Assembly (NCBI RefSeq): GCF_003837865.1
Contig: NZ_RQIS01000006.1
Span: forward strand, 237,451-301,450
Length of the DNA stretch: 64,000 nucleotides
Origin: Paraburkholderia dinghuensis
GTDB lineage: Bacteria; Pseudomonadota; Gammaproteobacteria; Burkholderiales; Burkholderiaceae
Reading direction: 5' to 3'
The notes under the pieces are model-generated. The model worked only from the letters and a program-made list of their open reading frames with translations. It was not told the origin of the DNA and did no database searches. Numbering within the stretch: the stretch's first letter is position 1; every line of letters begins with the position of its first letter. A program made the translations under genes and the position numbers. Shown here piece after piece: positions 37,491 through 47,591 of this stretch.

Positions 37491-37944
37491 GATTGCCTCC
37501 AGACACGCATCCGGATCTCCTGCAACGACTCCGGAACACCCTGAAACGTTGCAGCCAAGGCCGAGTGTGAGCGAACTACAGGTGCGACCAACTTCATGAA
37601 ACACTACGGTAGATGCGGTCGGTCATCGCGCTCGGCGCGGAACTTCCGCGCAATCTGTCCGCGCCGCGCTCGGCACTGCTCCCGAATCCGTGGCGCCGCA
37701 GCATTTTCTGCAGCGCAGCAATGACGTGTGGTCACGAACACGCGCTCCAGCCCGGCCAATCAGCGTGAATCACCCGTCGCAAACGCGAAGATGCTTTTGA
37801 TGATGTGATCCGGTCTCAATGAAGTCTGCTTTAACAAAAACTGGCGGTTGTGAACAAGCATACGCGCATCTCGATCGCGGCAGGCATCACCGGCATGGGT
37901 TGCGGCTTTGACGGCCTGGCGGCCGACGAGAGAAAAGGCGCGGG
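37491..37944. other. Intergenic interval, no gene recognised
   Basis: 454 nt upstream of the usp gene. A short plus-strand stretch around 37850-37940 translates to HTRISIAAGITGMGCGFDGL, which could be a gene remnant, but it lacks start and context. The usp promoter should be in the left part. No repeats or clear terminator were seen. Confidence 0.4.
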
Positions 37945-38172
37945 TTAAGTAACCCGATGCGCGCAGCAGGAACGTGCTTCTTGCACGGGCGGACACTTGA
38001 CCGAGCCATACGAACAGAAGACACAACAATCGCCAGACTTCGGAGAAAGCAGGGTTTTGCACCCCGGGCATTCATAGAAGTAGACGCAGGCGTCGGTCGG
38101 CATCACCACGACTGACACGTACCCGCAGTGCGGACAGGACAACGCGGATTCGAGGGTAAGTGAGGTTCGCAT
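37945..38172 (-). CDS. GDCCVxC-domain zinc-ribbon protein
   Basis: A 75-aa cysteine-rich protein with two CxxC pairs (CPHCGY, CPGCKT) and the motif KSGDCCVFCSYGSVKCPP, which defines the GDCCVxC (seleno)protein family. All motif positions are cysteine here; no in-frame UGA suggests selenocysteine. Function is unknown; relatives occur near metal or mercury resistance genes. ATG 38172 gives the usual family length. An upstream in-frame ATG at 38235 begins 7 nt after the oxidoreductase stop and would add 21 residues. It is the last gene on this strand after the sugar operon. Confidence 0.85.
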   Translation of the reverse strand: MRTSLTLESALSCPHCGYVSVVVMPTDACVYFYECPGCKTLLSPKSGDCCVFCSYGSVKCPPVQEARSCCAHRVT

Positions 38173-38241
38173 TGATGGCCCGTACATTTCTATTCGACGA
38201 AAGGAATCACAGATAACAGAACCATCGTAGGTCATACGCGC

Positions 38242-39396
38242 TCACTCGACAGGCCACCACTTGCCATCGGACGCGCTGCTCTTCAGCACCGTCTCCATGA
38301 AGCGATGCCCGGCCACACCGTCGTCGACCGTGGTCAGCAGGCGGCTCTCGGGCGGCAGTGGCAGGCCCGCATCGAGCGCCTCGATCTGCAGCGCCGCGTC
38401 GAGATACAACTGGGCAAACGCCTCCAGATACCCTTCAGGGTGCCCGGCCGGCACGCGTGTGGCATGCTGCGCCACGGCCGAGTTCACACGGCCGCGCGTC
38501 AGCCGCTGCGCCACACCGCCCAGCGGCGTGACCCAGAGCACATCCGGCGATTCCTGGTCGAACGCCAGGCTGCCCCTCGTACCGTACACGCGCAACCGCA
38601 GCGCGTTCTCCGCGCCGCTCGCGACCTGGCTCGCCCACAGCATCCCGCGCGCACCGTTCGCGTAGCGCAGCATGACCTGCACGTGATCGTCGAGGCGGCG
38701 CCCGGGCACGAACGTGTGAAGTTCCGCCGACAGCGCGGCGGGCGCCACGCCGGTGACGAAGGTCGCGAGGTGATACGCATGTGTGCCGATGTCGCCGAGA
38801 CAGCCGGCCGGCCCGGCCTGCGCGGGATCGGTGCGCCAGCCGGCCTGCTTGTTGGCGCCGTCGGCTTCGACTGGCTCGGCGAGCCAGTCCTGCGCGTACT
38901 CGACCTGCACGATCCGCAACTCGCCAAGCGTGCCGTTCGCCACCAGTTCGCGCGCGTGCCGCACCATCGGATACCCTGAATAGGTATGCGTCAGCGCGAA
39001 CAGCTTGCCACGCTCGCGTGCGAGCCTGGCAAGCGCCTCCCCTTCCGCCAGCGACATCGCCAACGGCTTATCGCAGATCACGTGGATACCGGCCTCGAGA
39101 AAGGCTGTCGCGACCGGTGCATGCAGATGATTGGGTGTCACGATCGACACCGCATCGATGCCATCGTCCCGCGCAGCCTCGGCACGCGCCATCTCGCGCC
39201 AGTCACTGTAGCTACGCGCAATACCGGCCTCCGCCGCGCTAGCATGGGCGCGCGCCGGGTCGGACGACAAGGCGCCCGCCACCCACTCGAAACGATCGTC
39301 GATGCGGGCCGCGATGCGATGCACCGCGCCGATGAATGAACCCTGCCCGCCACCCACCATCCCCAACCGCAATTTTTTCCGCTGTCCTTTCATCAT
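38242..39396 (-). CDS. Gfo/Idh/MocA-family oxidoreductase
   Basis: A 384-aa NAD(P)-dependent dehydrogenase of the inositol/glucose-fructose oxidoreductase family. The Rossmann motif is [15 protein letters not shown]. The family signature [10 protein letters not shown] provides the EKP-like lysine (here DKP). The C-terminal domain carries [19 protein letters not shown] with catalytic Asp and His. ATG 39396 (MMKGQ) is chosen; a GTG at 39426 is an alternative. It acts on a sugar or polyol in the pathway fed by the ABC importer upstream; myo-inositol or a related cyclitol is plausible but unproven. Confidence 0.9.
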   Translation of the reverse strand: MMKGQRKKLRLGMVGGGQGSFIGAVHRIAARIDDRFEWVAGALSSDPARAHASAAEAGIARSYSDWREMARAEAARDDGIDAVSIVTPNHLHAPVATAFLEAGIHVICDKPLAMSLAEGEALARLARERGKLFALTHTYSGYPMVRHARELVANGTLGELRIVQVEYAQDWLAEPVEADGANKQAGWRTDPAQAGPAGCLGDIGTHAYHLATFVTGVAPAALSAELHTFVPGRRLDDHVQVMLRYANGARGMLWASQVASGAENALRLRVYGTRGSLAFDQESPDVLWVTPLGGVAQRLTRGRVNSAVAQHATRVPAGHPEGYLEAFAQLYLDAALQIEALDAGLPLPPESRLLTTVDDGVAGHRFMETVLKSSASDGKWWPVE

Positions 39397-39441
39397 TTCG
39401 CATTCCATATCATTTCGCTTGCGCACCGAAAATCCGTCGCG

Positions 39442-40491
39442 TCACAAACCGAGTAGCGCCTTGATCTGCTGGCTATCGACACCACTGCCGGCGAAGTCGT
39501 CGAAGGCCCGCTCCGCGACGCGGATGATGTGCCGTCTGATGAATTCGGCACCCTCGCGCGCACCATCCTGCGGATGCTTCAGCGCGCACTCCCATTCGAG
39601 CACGGCCCAGCCGGGATAATCGTATTGCGCGAGCTTCGAGAAAATCGCACCAAAATCGATCTGGCCATCGCCGGGTGAACGGAAGCGGCCCGCGCGTTCA
39701 AGCCAGCCGCTGTAGCCGCCATACACACCCTGCCGTCCATTCGGACGGAACTCGGCATCCTTCACATGGAAAGCCTTGATGCGCTCGTGATAGATGTCGA
39801 CGAATGCCAGGTAATCGAGCTGCTGCAGTACGAAATGGCTCGGGTCATACAGTATGTTCGCGCGTGGATGGTCGTCGACGGCCGCGAGGAAGCGCTCGAA
39901 TGTGACGCCGTCGTGCAGGTCCTCGCCCGGATGCAGTTCGTAACAGACGTCGACCCCCGCTTCGCCGAACGCGTCCAGAATCGGGCGCCAGCGTCGGGCG
40001 AGTTCCTCGAAAGCTGCCTCAACGAGGCCTGCGGGGCGCTGCGGCCACGGGTACAGATACGGCCACGCCAGCGCGCCGGAAAACGTGGCGTGCGCATTCA
40101 GGCCGAGGCGGCGCGAGGCCTGCGCGGCCCAGCGCAGTTGCTGCCCGGCCCATGCGGCACGCGCGGCCGGATCGCCGCGCACCGCCAGCGGCGCGAACCC
40201 GTCGAACAACTGATCGTAGGCCGGATGCACGGCCAGCAACTGCCCTTGCAGATGCGTCGACAGCTCGGTGATGACCACGCCCTGCTTGTCGAGCAGTGCG
40301 CGGATGTCGTCGCAATATGCCTGACTGCCGGCCGCCTGTTCGAGATCGATCAGCCGCGGATCCGTCGGCAACTGGACGCCTCGGTAGCCGAGTTGCGCGG
40401 CCCACGCGGCCAGATCGGCAAGATTGTCGAACGGCGCCTCGTCGCTCATGAACTGCGCGAGGAAAATCGCCGGACCCTGGATGGTTTTCAT
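39442..40491 (-). CDS. Sugar phosphate isomerase/epimerase (xylose isomerase-like TIM barrel)
   Basis: A 349-aa TIM-barrel protein of the AP-endonuclease-2/xylose-isomerase superfamily. Metal-binding residues are suggested by CYELHPGEDLHDG (Glu), LYDPSHFVLQQLD (Asp, His), KAFHVKDAEF (His) and AVLEWECALK (Glu). It probably isomerises or epimerises a keto-sugar or cyclitol made by the neighbouring oxidoreductase. It lies 45 nt upstream of that oxidoreductase and 103 nt downstream of the binding-protein gene, in the same operon. Confidence 0.92.
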   Translation of the reverse strand: MKTIQGPAIFLAQFMSDEAPFDNLADLAAWAAQLGYRGVQLPTDPRLIDLEQAAGSQAYCDDIRALLDKQGVVITELSTHLQGQLLAVHPAYDQLFDGFAPLAVRGDPAARAAWAGQQLRWAAQASRRLGLNAHATFSGALAWPYLYPWPQRPAGLVEAAFEELARRWRPILDAFGEAGVDVCYELHPGEDLHDGVTFERFLAAVDDHPRANILYDPSHFVLQQLDYLAFVDIYHERIKAFHVKDAEFRPNGRQGVYGGYSGWLERAGRFRSPGDGQIDFGAIFSKLAQYDYPGWAVLEWECALKHPQDGAREGAEFIRRHIIRVAERAFDDFAGSGVDSQQIKALLGL

Positions 40492-40594
40492 GATTTGCGT
40501 TCCTGCGCGAACGTCGTTTCGACGGAATGTGCACCGCCCGGTACGTCGGGCGGTGCGTCACGCCGTCCCCTCACCTGGCCGGAGATGGCCAGCG

Positions 40595-41563
40595 TCAGAA
40601 TGGCGAGTCGGGAAAGTAAAAGTCCTTCGCGTTCTCTTTCGTGATCAACACCGACGGGATGATCGTTTTTTCTGCGAGCTTTTCGCCCTTCAGACGCGCC
40701 TCGGCCGTCAGCTTTATCGCGTCGTAGATGAACTTCGGCGAATACGACACGTCCGCAGGCAGCATCGGCGCACCGTCCATCACGTTCTTGACCATGCCCT
40801 TCGAGCCTGCACCGCCGAATACGATCTTGATATCGCTGCGTTTGGCCTGATCGATAGCCTTCAGCACGCCGACTGCCATATCGTCGTCCGCGGCCCATAT
40901 AGCGTCGATGTGCGGGAAGCGCGTCAGATAATCCTGCGTGACCTTGAACGCGTCGTCGCGATTCCAGTTCGCATACTTGCCATCCAGCAGCTTGATGTCC
41001 GGATAGGCCTTCAACACACCGGTAAACGCGGCCCAGCGCTCATTGTCGAGCGTGGTCGGAATTCCGCGTAGCGCAACGATGTTGCCCTTGCCGCCCAGCG
41101 CCTTGGCCAGAAATTCGGCTGGAATCCGGCCGAAAGCGGTATTGTCGCCCGCAACGTAGGCGTCCTGCGCACTGGTATCCGTCAACCCACGGTCGACGAC
41201 CGTCACATAAATCCCTTTCTTCTTCACCTGCGCGACAGGCTGGGTCAACGACGCCGATTCATACGGGAAGATCACCAGCGCGTTGATCTTGTTGACGGTC
41301 ACCAGATCCTGCAGCTGATTCGCCTGGTCAGGCGCGTTCGCGGCGGTCTTCACGATCACCTTCAGATCCGGATGGGCTTTCTCGAGATCGCTCTTCGCCT
41401 TGTTCGCCCACCAGACAATCCCGCCGGTAAACCCGTGATCGGCGGTCGGAATCGCTACGCCAAGTATCACCTTGTCATCGGCGTGCGCGGCGCTCGCGCC
41501 GACCGTCATCATCACGCCCAGCGCCAGCACACCAGCGCCAACCATTCTCTGAATCGGCTTCAT
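40595..41563 (-). CDS. Sugar ABC transporter periplasmic binding protein
   Basis: A 322-aa periplasmic-binding protein of the RbsB/type-1 class. A signal peptide ([21 protein letters not shown]) is cut after AHA. The mature part begins [20 protein letters not shown] and includes [11 protein letters not shown] and [19 protein letters not shown], typical ligand-contact regions for sugars. It captures the substrate for the permease and ATPase encoded upstream. ATG 41563 has AGGAG just before it; the adjacent GTG adds one residue only. Confidence 0.95.
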   Translation of the reverse strand: MKPIQRMVGAGVLALGVMMTVGASAAHADDKVILGVAIPTADHGFTGGIVWWANKAKSDLEKAHPDLKVIVKTAANAPDQANQLQDLVTVNKINALVIFPYESASLTQPVAQVKKKGIYVTVVDRGLTDTSAQDAYVAGDNTAFGRIPAEFLAKALGGKGNIVALRGIPTTLDNERWAAFTGVLKAYPDIKLLDGKYANWNRDDAFKVTQDYLTRFPHIDAIWAADDDMAVGVLKAIDQAKRSDIKIVFGGAGSKGMVKNVMDGAPMLPADVSYSPKFIYDAIKLTAEARLKGEKLAEKTIIPSVLITKENAKDFYFPDSPF

Positions 41564-41674
41564 CACGTCTCCTCTGGTTGTCGGGACGCACCGCGCGTCC
41601 TTCTCGGTGAAACGCCTGCTCCTTCTTGAGCCGTCCGCCTCCGGACGGCTCCATCCGGTTCTTGCGCGTATCGT

Positions 41675-42688
41675 TCAACGCCGCCCGCGCTGCAAGAACG
41701 CGACGACGATGATCACAACGCCTTGTACCGCCGCATTCAGATATACGCTGATAATGCTGGTGAGATTCAGGATATTGGCGATCGTGGACAGTAGAATCGC
41801 GCCGACGACGGTGCCGATCACGCGCCCCTCGCCGCCCTTGAGCGCCGTGCCGCCGACGACCACGGCTGCAATCGCCTCGAGCTCCCACAACAGCCCGGTG
41901 GTCGGCGTGGCGGAGCCGAGACGCGGGACGTACAACACGGTCGCGATACCAACGCAGACACCCGTCAGCGCATAAGTTGCGATCTTCACGCGATCGACCT
42001 GGATGGCCGCGTAACGCGCGACCTGTTCGTTCGATCCTATCGCCTGCACGTGACGACCGAACGGCGTGCGGTTCAGGATCAGCGCACCCGCTGCCGCGAT
42101 GGCGAGAAATACCCAGATCGGCACCGGTACGCCGAACAGGCTGGCGTAATAGACGGGGCCGTAAAAGTTGGCCAAGGTATCGTTCAGCGTCAGCGCACCG
42201 CCGTCTGCCAGCCATGTCAGCACCGCGCGGAAAATACCGAGCGTGCCGAGCGTGACGATAAACGGTTCGATACGGCCTTTTGTGATCAGCAAACCATGCG
42301 AGCAACCGAACAGTGCACCCAGCAGCAACGCGCTGACGATACCGATGGCGAGAATCGCGAGCGGCGCAAAGGTATGCCCGCCGATACCGTTCGCGAGCCC
42401 ATTCATCAGCCAGATCATGACGCCCGAGATCAGCGCGGCCATCGAACCGACGGAGAGATCAATGCCGCCCGAAATGATCACGAAGGTCATGCCCACCGCG
42501 ATGATGCCGATGAACGACGTGCGGGTCAGCACGTTCATCAGGTTCGCGAGCGTCGCGAAATCGCGGTTCAACAACATGCCGGCAATGCAGAGCGCGATCA
42601 GGCCAGCGAACGGTCCGACGCCATGCAAACGTCGCGCGAAACGGACCATCTGCGAAGACTGCGCGGTTTCAGTGTGTGCCGGTTGCAT
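41675..42688 (-). CDS. Sugar ABC transporter permease (RbsC-like)
   Basis: A 337-aa inner-membrane permease with about ten hydrophobic segments. The family segments [35 protein letters not shown] and [19 protein letters not shown] are present; the last is the site that contacts the ATPase. Its start ATG 42688 lies inside the ATPase 3' end (20-nt overlap), so the two are translationally coupled. GAGGAG lies upstream. Confidence 0.95.
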   Translation of the reverse strand: MQPAHTETAQSSQMVRFARRLHGVGPFAGLIALCIAGMLLNRDFATLANLMNVLTRTSFIGIIAVGMTFVIISGGIDLSVGSMAALISGVMIWLMNGLANGIGGHTFAPLAILAIGIVSALLLGALFGCSHGLLITKGRIEPFIVTLGTLGIFRAVLTWLADGGALTLNDTLANFYGPVYYASLFGVPVPIWVFLAIAAAGALILNRTPFGRHVQAIGSNEQVARYAAIQVDRVKIATYALTGVCVGIATVLYVPRLGSATPTTGLLWELEAIAAVVVGGTALKGGEGRVIGTVVGAILLSTIANILNLTSIISVYLNAAVQGVVIIVVAFLQRGRR

Positions 42689-44156
42689 GAGCAATCAACT
42701 CCTCTTCGGTTAAGTGCTCGCGGCCGAGTATCGCCTGCAGACGCCCGGCGCGCATGACAGCGACGCGATGGCACAGGCCAATCAGCTCGATCAACTCGGA
42801 CGAAATCACGATCACCGCACGCCCTTCCCGAGCGAGTCGGTGAATCATGAAATAGATGTCGCGTTTCGCGCCGACATCGACGCCGCGCGTGGGTTCATCA
42901 AGTACGATCACGCGCGGATCGGGTTGCAGAAACTTCGCCAGTGCAAGCTTTTGCTGGTTGCCGCCCGACAACGTGCGCGCGCGACCAGCCAGATCGCCCA
43001 CGCGAATGCCGAATTCCCCCACCGCCTGCTGTAGCGCGTCGCGCTCCGCCCTGGTGTCGATTAGCGGATGCGCGTAACGTTCGTGCGTCATCAGCGTGAG
43101 ATTGTCCTGCAAGCTCAAATCGACATGGAGCCCCTTGCCCTTGCGATCCTCGCTTAGATATGTGAGGCCCTGGCGCATCGCGTCGCGCGGGCTGTTCAAC
43201 TCGATGCAACGCCCCGCGATCTCGACGCGGCCCGCGCTGCGACGGCGCAGCCCGAGCATCGCTTCGAACGCCTCGGTACGCCCCGAACCCACCAGACCGG
43301 CAAAGCCGAACACCTCGCCAGCATGCACCTGAAAACTCAGACCCTCGATCCAGCCGGGTACGGCAAGCCCCTCGACTTTCAGTGCGACGCCTGCACCCTC
43401 GGGCACCGGCGCCTTATCAGGAAACATGTCCGACACTTCGCGCCCGACCATCAGGTTCGCCATCTGCTGGCGAGTGAATCCGGCCGTTTCGCCACGAGAG
43501 ACGAAACGCCCGTCGCGCATCACGATCACCTCGTCGGTAATGCGCTCGACTTCGTCGAGCTTGTGCGAGATATAGACGATCGTCACGCCATCCGCTTTTA
43601 GCCGCTCCATCAAGGCAAACAGGCGGTGGGTTTCCTCTGGCGTCAACGTCGCAGTGGGTTCATCCATGATGAGCAGACGCGCGTGGCGCGACAGCGCCTT
43701 GGCTATCTCGACCAGTTGTTTCTCCGCGACGATCAGCTCGCGAACCGGCGTGCCAGGCGTTTTGTCCAGCCCGACCTGAGCGAGATAGTGCCTCGCCTCG
43801 TCGTGCATTGCCGTGTCGTCGACGAACCAGCCCCTGCGCTTCTCGTGGCCCAGATACATGTTCTGTGAGATCGTCAGATGCTCGGCCAGATTGAACTCCT
43901 GGTGGATCAACACGATACCGGCGGCTTCCGCTTCGCGCGATCCGCCAAAATGAACCGGCGTCCCGTCGATCTCGATCGCCCCCGCGCTGGGCTTCTCGTA
44001 TCCGGCGAGAATCTTCATCAGCGTCGACTTGCCGGCGCCGTTCTCCCCCACCAGTCCGTAGATACGGCTGGGTGCCAGGGCAAAGCTCACGCCATGCAAC
44101 ACACGCACCGGCCCGAAGTCCTTGTGGATGTCATCGAAACGCACAGCCAGGCTCAT
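42669..44156 (-). CDS. Sugar ABC transporter ATP-binding protein (two ATPase domains)
   Basis: A 495-aa tandem ATPase of the RbsA/MglA/XylG class. The first domain has Walker [11 protein letters not shown], a degenerate signature region [15 protein letters not shown] and Walker [10 protein letters not shown]. The second domain has GLVGSGRTE in place of a perfect Walker A, the signature LSGGNQQK and Walker [11 protein letters not shown]. This asymmetry is normal for the family. ATG 44156 is chosen for its AGGAG; it follows the LacI gene by 26 nt. Confidence 0.96.
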   Translation of the reverse strand: MSLAVRFDDIHKDFGPVRVLHGVSFALAPSRIYGLVGENGAGKSTLMKILAGYEKPSAGAIEIDGTPVHFGGSREAEAAGIVLIHQEFNLAEHLTISQNMYLGHEKRRGWFVDDTAMHDEARHYLAQVGLDKTPGTPVRELIVAEKQLVEIAKALSRHARLLIMDEPTATLTPEETHRLFALMERLKADGVTIVYISHKLDEVERITDEVIVMRDGRFVSRGETAGFTRQQMANLMVGREVSDMFPDKAPVPEGAGVALKVEGLAVPGWIEGLSFQVHAGEVFGFAGLVGSGRTEAFEAMLGLRRRSAGRVEIAGRCIELNSPRDAMRQGLTYLSEDRKGKGLHVDLSLQDNLTLMTHERYAHPLIDTRAERDALQQAVGEFGIRVGDLAGRARTLSGGNQQKLALAKFLQPDPRVIVLDEPTRGVDVGAKRDIYFMIHRLAREGRAVIVISSELIELIGLCHRVAVMRAGRLQAILGREHLTEEELIAHATGTH

Positions 44157-44182
44157 CGTTTCGTTCTCCTCTGGGCCATTCG

Positions 44183-45172
44183 TCATGCGCTCGCGCGCAT
44201 CATCAGCCGATGCGGCAGCAGCACACCGGGCAATGTGGCGGCCGGCTCAACCAGCCGCCGAAGCAAGAGCCGCGCTGCGGTCTGCCCGAGTTCCTGCATG
44301 GGTTGCGCCACCGTGGTCAATGGCGGATCAATCTGCGCGGCGATAGCGATGTCATCGAAACCGATGACTGCAACATCGTCAGGCACCTTGCGGCCAACGC
44401 TGCGCAAGCCATTGATCACCCCGATGGCCAGCGTATCCGACACGGCAAAGATCGCGTCCGGTCCGTCGCTACCCGCGGTGGCCAATGCGACTGCGGCAGC
44501 GGCACCCGCCTCGTAATCCAGGCTGTCGAGATTCAGAATCCAGCGGAGATCGGGCGTCAGACCCGCTTCGGCAAGTGTGTCGAGATAAGCCTGTTGACGC
44601 TGCTGCGCGTACAGGTAGCCATCGCCGGAATTCATCAGCGCAATCCGGCGTCGACCACGCGACAGCAAATAACGCATGGCTTCGCCCGCGGCGCGGTAGT
44701 TATCGATCCCGACATATGGCACGCCACCTGCCGGGTCGAATTCGCAGCAGGCGACCCACGGCAACGCACCGGACTCCTCGGCAAGCGCCTGCTGGATCGC
44801 AGTCGGATCGAGGCAAATTGCGCCGTCCGCGCGATGCCGACGCAACATGTCGAAATAGCTGCGCTCGCGCCCGAGTTCTCCGTCGGTGTTGCATAGCAGC
44901 ATGAAGTAACCCTGCTGACTCGCGACGCTGTCGATACCGCGCACAATTTCCGCGTAGAACGGATTGCCGATGTTGGGCACCATCGTAAGCAGCAGCCGGC
45001 TTTCGGCCGTACGCAAGTTACGGGCGAGTTCGTTGATTCGATAGCCACTACGCTCGACCGCTGCCATCACGCGCAAGCGCGTTTCCGGCTTGACATTCGT
45101 ATGGCCATTGAGCACCCGCGAGACGGTCGCCACCGACACGCCAGCGAGGTCCGCGACGTTCAGAATCGACAT
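44183..45172 (-). CDS. LacI-family transcriptional repressor
   Basis: A 329-aa LacI-type regulator. The N-terminal DNA-binding domain reads LNVADLAGVSVATVSRVLNG, with the hinge-helix region around YRINELARNLRT. The effector domain resembles periplasmic sugar-binding proteins (MVPNIGNPFYAEIVRGID, AIFAVSDTLAIGVINGL, VIGFDDIAIAAQIDPPLTT). It heads the operon it presumably controls. A perfect palindrome lies 32 nt upstream of the start, so autoregulation and control of the transport genes are likely. ATG 45172 gives the canonical N-terminus. Confidence 0.95.
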   Translation of the reverse strand: MSILNVADLAGVSVATVSRVLNGHTNVKPETRLRVMAAVERSGYRINELARNLRTAESRLLLTMVPNIGNPFYAEIVRGIDSVASQQGYFMLLCNTDGELGRERSYFDMLRRHRADGAICLDPTAIQQALAEESGALPWVACCEFDPAGGVPYVGIDNYRAAGEAMRYLLSRGRRRIALMNSGDGYLYAQQRQQAYLDTLAEAGLTPDLRWILNLDSLDYEAGAAAAVALATAGSDGPDAIFAVSDTLAIGVINGLRSVGRKVPDDVAVIGFDDIAIAAQIDPPLTTVAQPMQELGQTAARLLLRRLVEPAATLPGVLLPHRLMMRASA

Positions 45173-45203
45173 GCACAATCCCCGGATATCTCGCTCAAGG
45201 ATG

Positions 45204-45225
45204 AAAATGTAATGGATTACATTTT
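45204..45225. promoter_or_regulatory. Perfect 22-bp palindromic operator upstream of the LacI gene
   Basis: AAAATGTAAT and ATTACATTTT are exact reverse complements separated by GG. The site ends 32 nt before the LacI start, where a repressor would block transcription. Most LacI-family operators have CG at the centre; here it is GG on the plus strand, a small departure. No second copy was seen in the window. Confidence 0.8.
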
Positions 45226-45541
45226 TATAGTGCAAACAAACAAAAGGGCAAGAACAAATCACTTGGGGTTTGGGTTTATTCCAGCACTGCGCACGGTGCC
45301 AGACGGACTAGCAGATCGGTGCATGGGGGATTTAAGAGTCGCTTATGCGGACGCTGTAACCAGAATGCGTAACCGAACGAACTAACGGACTGGGGCGACT
45401 ACTGTCCGCATCTGAATGCGGCTTGATGGTGGCCCTGAATTCTGGCTGCGTTAAGTCGGTATGCGGATCGGCCTGCCACGGCGGACCCACTGAGCGCGTG
45501 CGACAAATTAAGCGGCAGTCCCGTCGCCCTGGAGACCGATC
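45226..45541. other. Intergenic interval between divergent transcription units
   Basis: 316 nt between the LacI operator and the DUF1223 gene. The left half is AT-rich (promoter region of the sugar operon). No gene is recognised. Confidence 0.5.
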
Positions 45542-46234
45542 ATGTTTGTACGGCTCGTTGCTGTCGCGTCCTCACTGCTTGTCGCGTCCGTTGTGGCGTC
45601 AGCCCGCCCTGTAGTTGTTGAGCTCTTCACGTCCGAAGGGTGCTCCTCGTGCCCTCCGGCTGATGCCTATCTGTCCGAGCTATCTCATGACCGTCCGGAG
45701 TTGCTTCCACTCGCGTTTCATGTGACTTACTGGAACAGCCTGGGCTGGCAGGACCCTTACTCGCTGGAGGTGGCGACGCAGCGCCAGGCGGAGTACGGCG
45801 CCCGCTTTGGTGACGGTTCCTATACGCCGGAAATGGTGATCGACGGCCTGAAAGGAGTTGTTGGTTCGAATCGGCGTGCCGCCGAAGCAGCGATCAGAAA
45901 CGCTCAAAAAGCTGACGACGCTGGGGTGTTTGTTAGTGGTGTGCGTCACGACGGAACGATTTCAGTCACAGTTGGGCGCGGCACCGGTCATGCGCAAATC
46001 TTGCTGATTGGATATGACACCGGGCATGTGACGAACGTTGGGCGAGGCGAAAACGCGGGTCGCGCGCTCAGCGAGTCAAATATCGTTCGCTCGATACAAA
46101 CCGTCGGCGAATGGACTGGCGCTCCGTTGAAGCTTGAACCCACATCGCCTGCCGGTGAACAGGCGGCAATAGTGATTCAGTCACTGGACGGTGCGATTAT
46201 CGGCGCGGCGCGAGTTGCCAACGAAGGGCATTGA
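45542..46234 (+). CDS. DUF1223 family secreted thioredoxin-like protein
   Basis: A 230-aa protein with an N-terminal signal (LVAVASSLLVASVVASARP). The DUF1223 hallmark VVELFTSEGCSSCPPADAYL follows, holding a CxxC pair in a thioredoxin-like setting. PLAFHVTYWNSLGWQDPYS and YTPEMVIDGLKGVVGS are further family markers. It probably acts in the periplasm in a redox role, but no reaction is established. GGAGA stands 6 nt before the ATG. It is a single-gene unit. Confidence 0.92.
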   Translation: MFVRLVAVASSLLVASVVASARPVVVELFTSEGCSSCPPADAYLSELSHDRPELLPLAFHVTYWNSLGWQDPYSLEVATQRQAEYGARFGDGSYTPEMVIDGLKGVVGSNRRAAEAAIRNAQKADDAGVFVSGVRHDGTISVTVGRGTGHAQILLIGYDTGHVTNVGRGENAGRALSESNIVRSIQTVGEWTGAPLKLEPTSPAGEQAAIVIQSLDGAIIGAARVANEGH

Positions 46235-46534
46235 GCAGGTTGGCACGTTAGCTGATCTTCGCATTGTCGCGCCATCGGATGAGCATTACCTGTCGTCGTC
46301 GCTAGCTCTGGCTTCGCCTTCTTTCATGGCAGGAATGGAATAACGTTGAATCCGCTTTTAATATTTTATAAGTAATCCCGATGTTATAAATAGGTCAGCG
46401 ATTGAGATACTTTCCCATGCACTTCGTCGCTCGGCAGGTGTGTTTCCTATACTCTCAATTGACGCACCGACAGGAGAACTGGCGCCCCGCGAAGTCGCAG
46501 TACCTAAAGCGAAATCGAATCCACCAGGTCGCAG
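46235..46534. other. Intergenic interval, no gene recognised
   Basis: 300 nt between convergent genes. An AT-rich core around 46350-46400 is visible. No strong intrinsic terminator and no coding sequence were found. Confidence 0.45.
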
Positions 46535-47439
46535 TCAGTTGATTGGCAAGACGCGCAGATAGCTCGGTCCACCGGCGGAGCCGGCGCGATCGACGGCGAG
46601 CAGGCGTTTGCGGACGGGGTCGACCGCCACTCCGCGCGGCTCGTCGAAATCGCTGGCGACTGCCGTGGCCTCCCCCGTGGGCGAAAAGCGACATAGCGCG
46701 TGGTCTCCGCACTTGGTGTACAGCGTGCCGTCGGGTGCCGCCGCCATAAGATCCGGGGCCGCGACGTTCGCGAAGATGTCATTTGCCATCACTGGTGCGT
46801 GGGCGGACAGCGCCACCGGTAGATCAAGTTTCACGATCCGATTGTTTGTCTGATCGCTGATGAATAGCGTATCGCCGACCATTGCGAGGCCGACCGGCTT
46901 ACCGAGCCCGACGACGAGATCGCGTTCCGTTCCTTGATCCATCGCGGCGCCACGCGTGACGAGACTTACGCCGCCCTGCGCAGGATCGCTTCCTGACTTC
47001 ACGAACCAACTGGACAGAATCTCGGTCTGGTTCAGGACAAGCAGGCCAAGGCGCCTGCGGCCGGGGTTGGTGTTACTCGCAAGCGTGGCGCGTCCGGTGG
47101 TATCGACGTTGAAGATTGCGCTTGCCGTCCCAAACCCGAACCGCGCGACCAGTAGTTGACCGTCAGCAGTAACAGCAATCTGGCTCAGGCTATTGCGTTG
47201 CCCGTCGACGGCAGGAATGCTTGCGTATGAAGCGAAATAGTTAAGGTCGGACGACGCGAGAATGGCGTTGGTCGTATCGTCGGTGAGATAGACGGCGCCA
47301 TCGGACGTCCGTACAGCGACGCTATTCGGTGAGCCTGTTAGCGCAATTTTCTGCGGAACGGGCGAGCCCGACTGAGCCACACGCGGCCACGCAGAGGGCC
47401 ATCAGAGACGCTTGCAGCAGCCACTTCATGGACATCTCC
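46535..47439 (-). pseudogene. Beta-propeller (NHL/SMP-30-like) lipoprotein with a frameshift behind the signal
   Basis: The body (46535-47380, about 281 codons) reads as a six-bladed propeller-type protein: NSVAVRTSDGAVYLTDDTTN, LFISDQTNNRIVKLDL, EPRGVAVDPVRKRLLAVDRA. Upstream, ATG 47439 has a good AGGAG and encodes MKWLLQASLMALCVAACG, a lipoprotein signal with a lipobox cysteine. That frame is one base out of register with the body and stops soon after. Either a one-base indel inactivated the export signal or the sequence has an error there. Without the frameshift it would be an outer-membrane-anchored propeller protein. A GTG at 47380 would give a cytoplasmic product. Confidence 0.7.
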
Positions 47440-47553
47440 TGCCGGTATTTCACCGAGCGCGCTGGATCTATATATTGAGGCGTGTGTGTTGATGTCCGCG
47501 CCGCGTTGACCCACCTGAGTCCGTAGTTTTCATCGAATTTCGACCCGCGTGAT

Positions 47554-47588
47554 TGTATCCCCTGCTCAATCTTTGAGCAGGGGATACA
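47554..47588. repeat. Perfect 16-bp inverted repeat near the IS21 left end
   Basis: TGTATCCCCTGCTCAA (47554-47569) and TTGAGCAGGGGATACA (47573-47588) are exact reverse complements with a 3-nt spacer. It lies between the IS21 terminus and istA. It would form a strong hairpin in RNA from either strand and may shield istA from outside transcription. Confidence 0.8.
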
Positions 47589-47591
47589 GAG

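Noticed and set aside
47479..47486. Target-site duplication flanking the IS21 element
   Set aside because: The bases before the left end (…GCGTGTG) and after the right end (GGTCTG…) do not match well enough to call a duplication.
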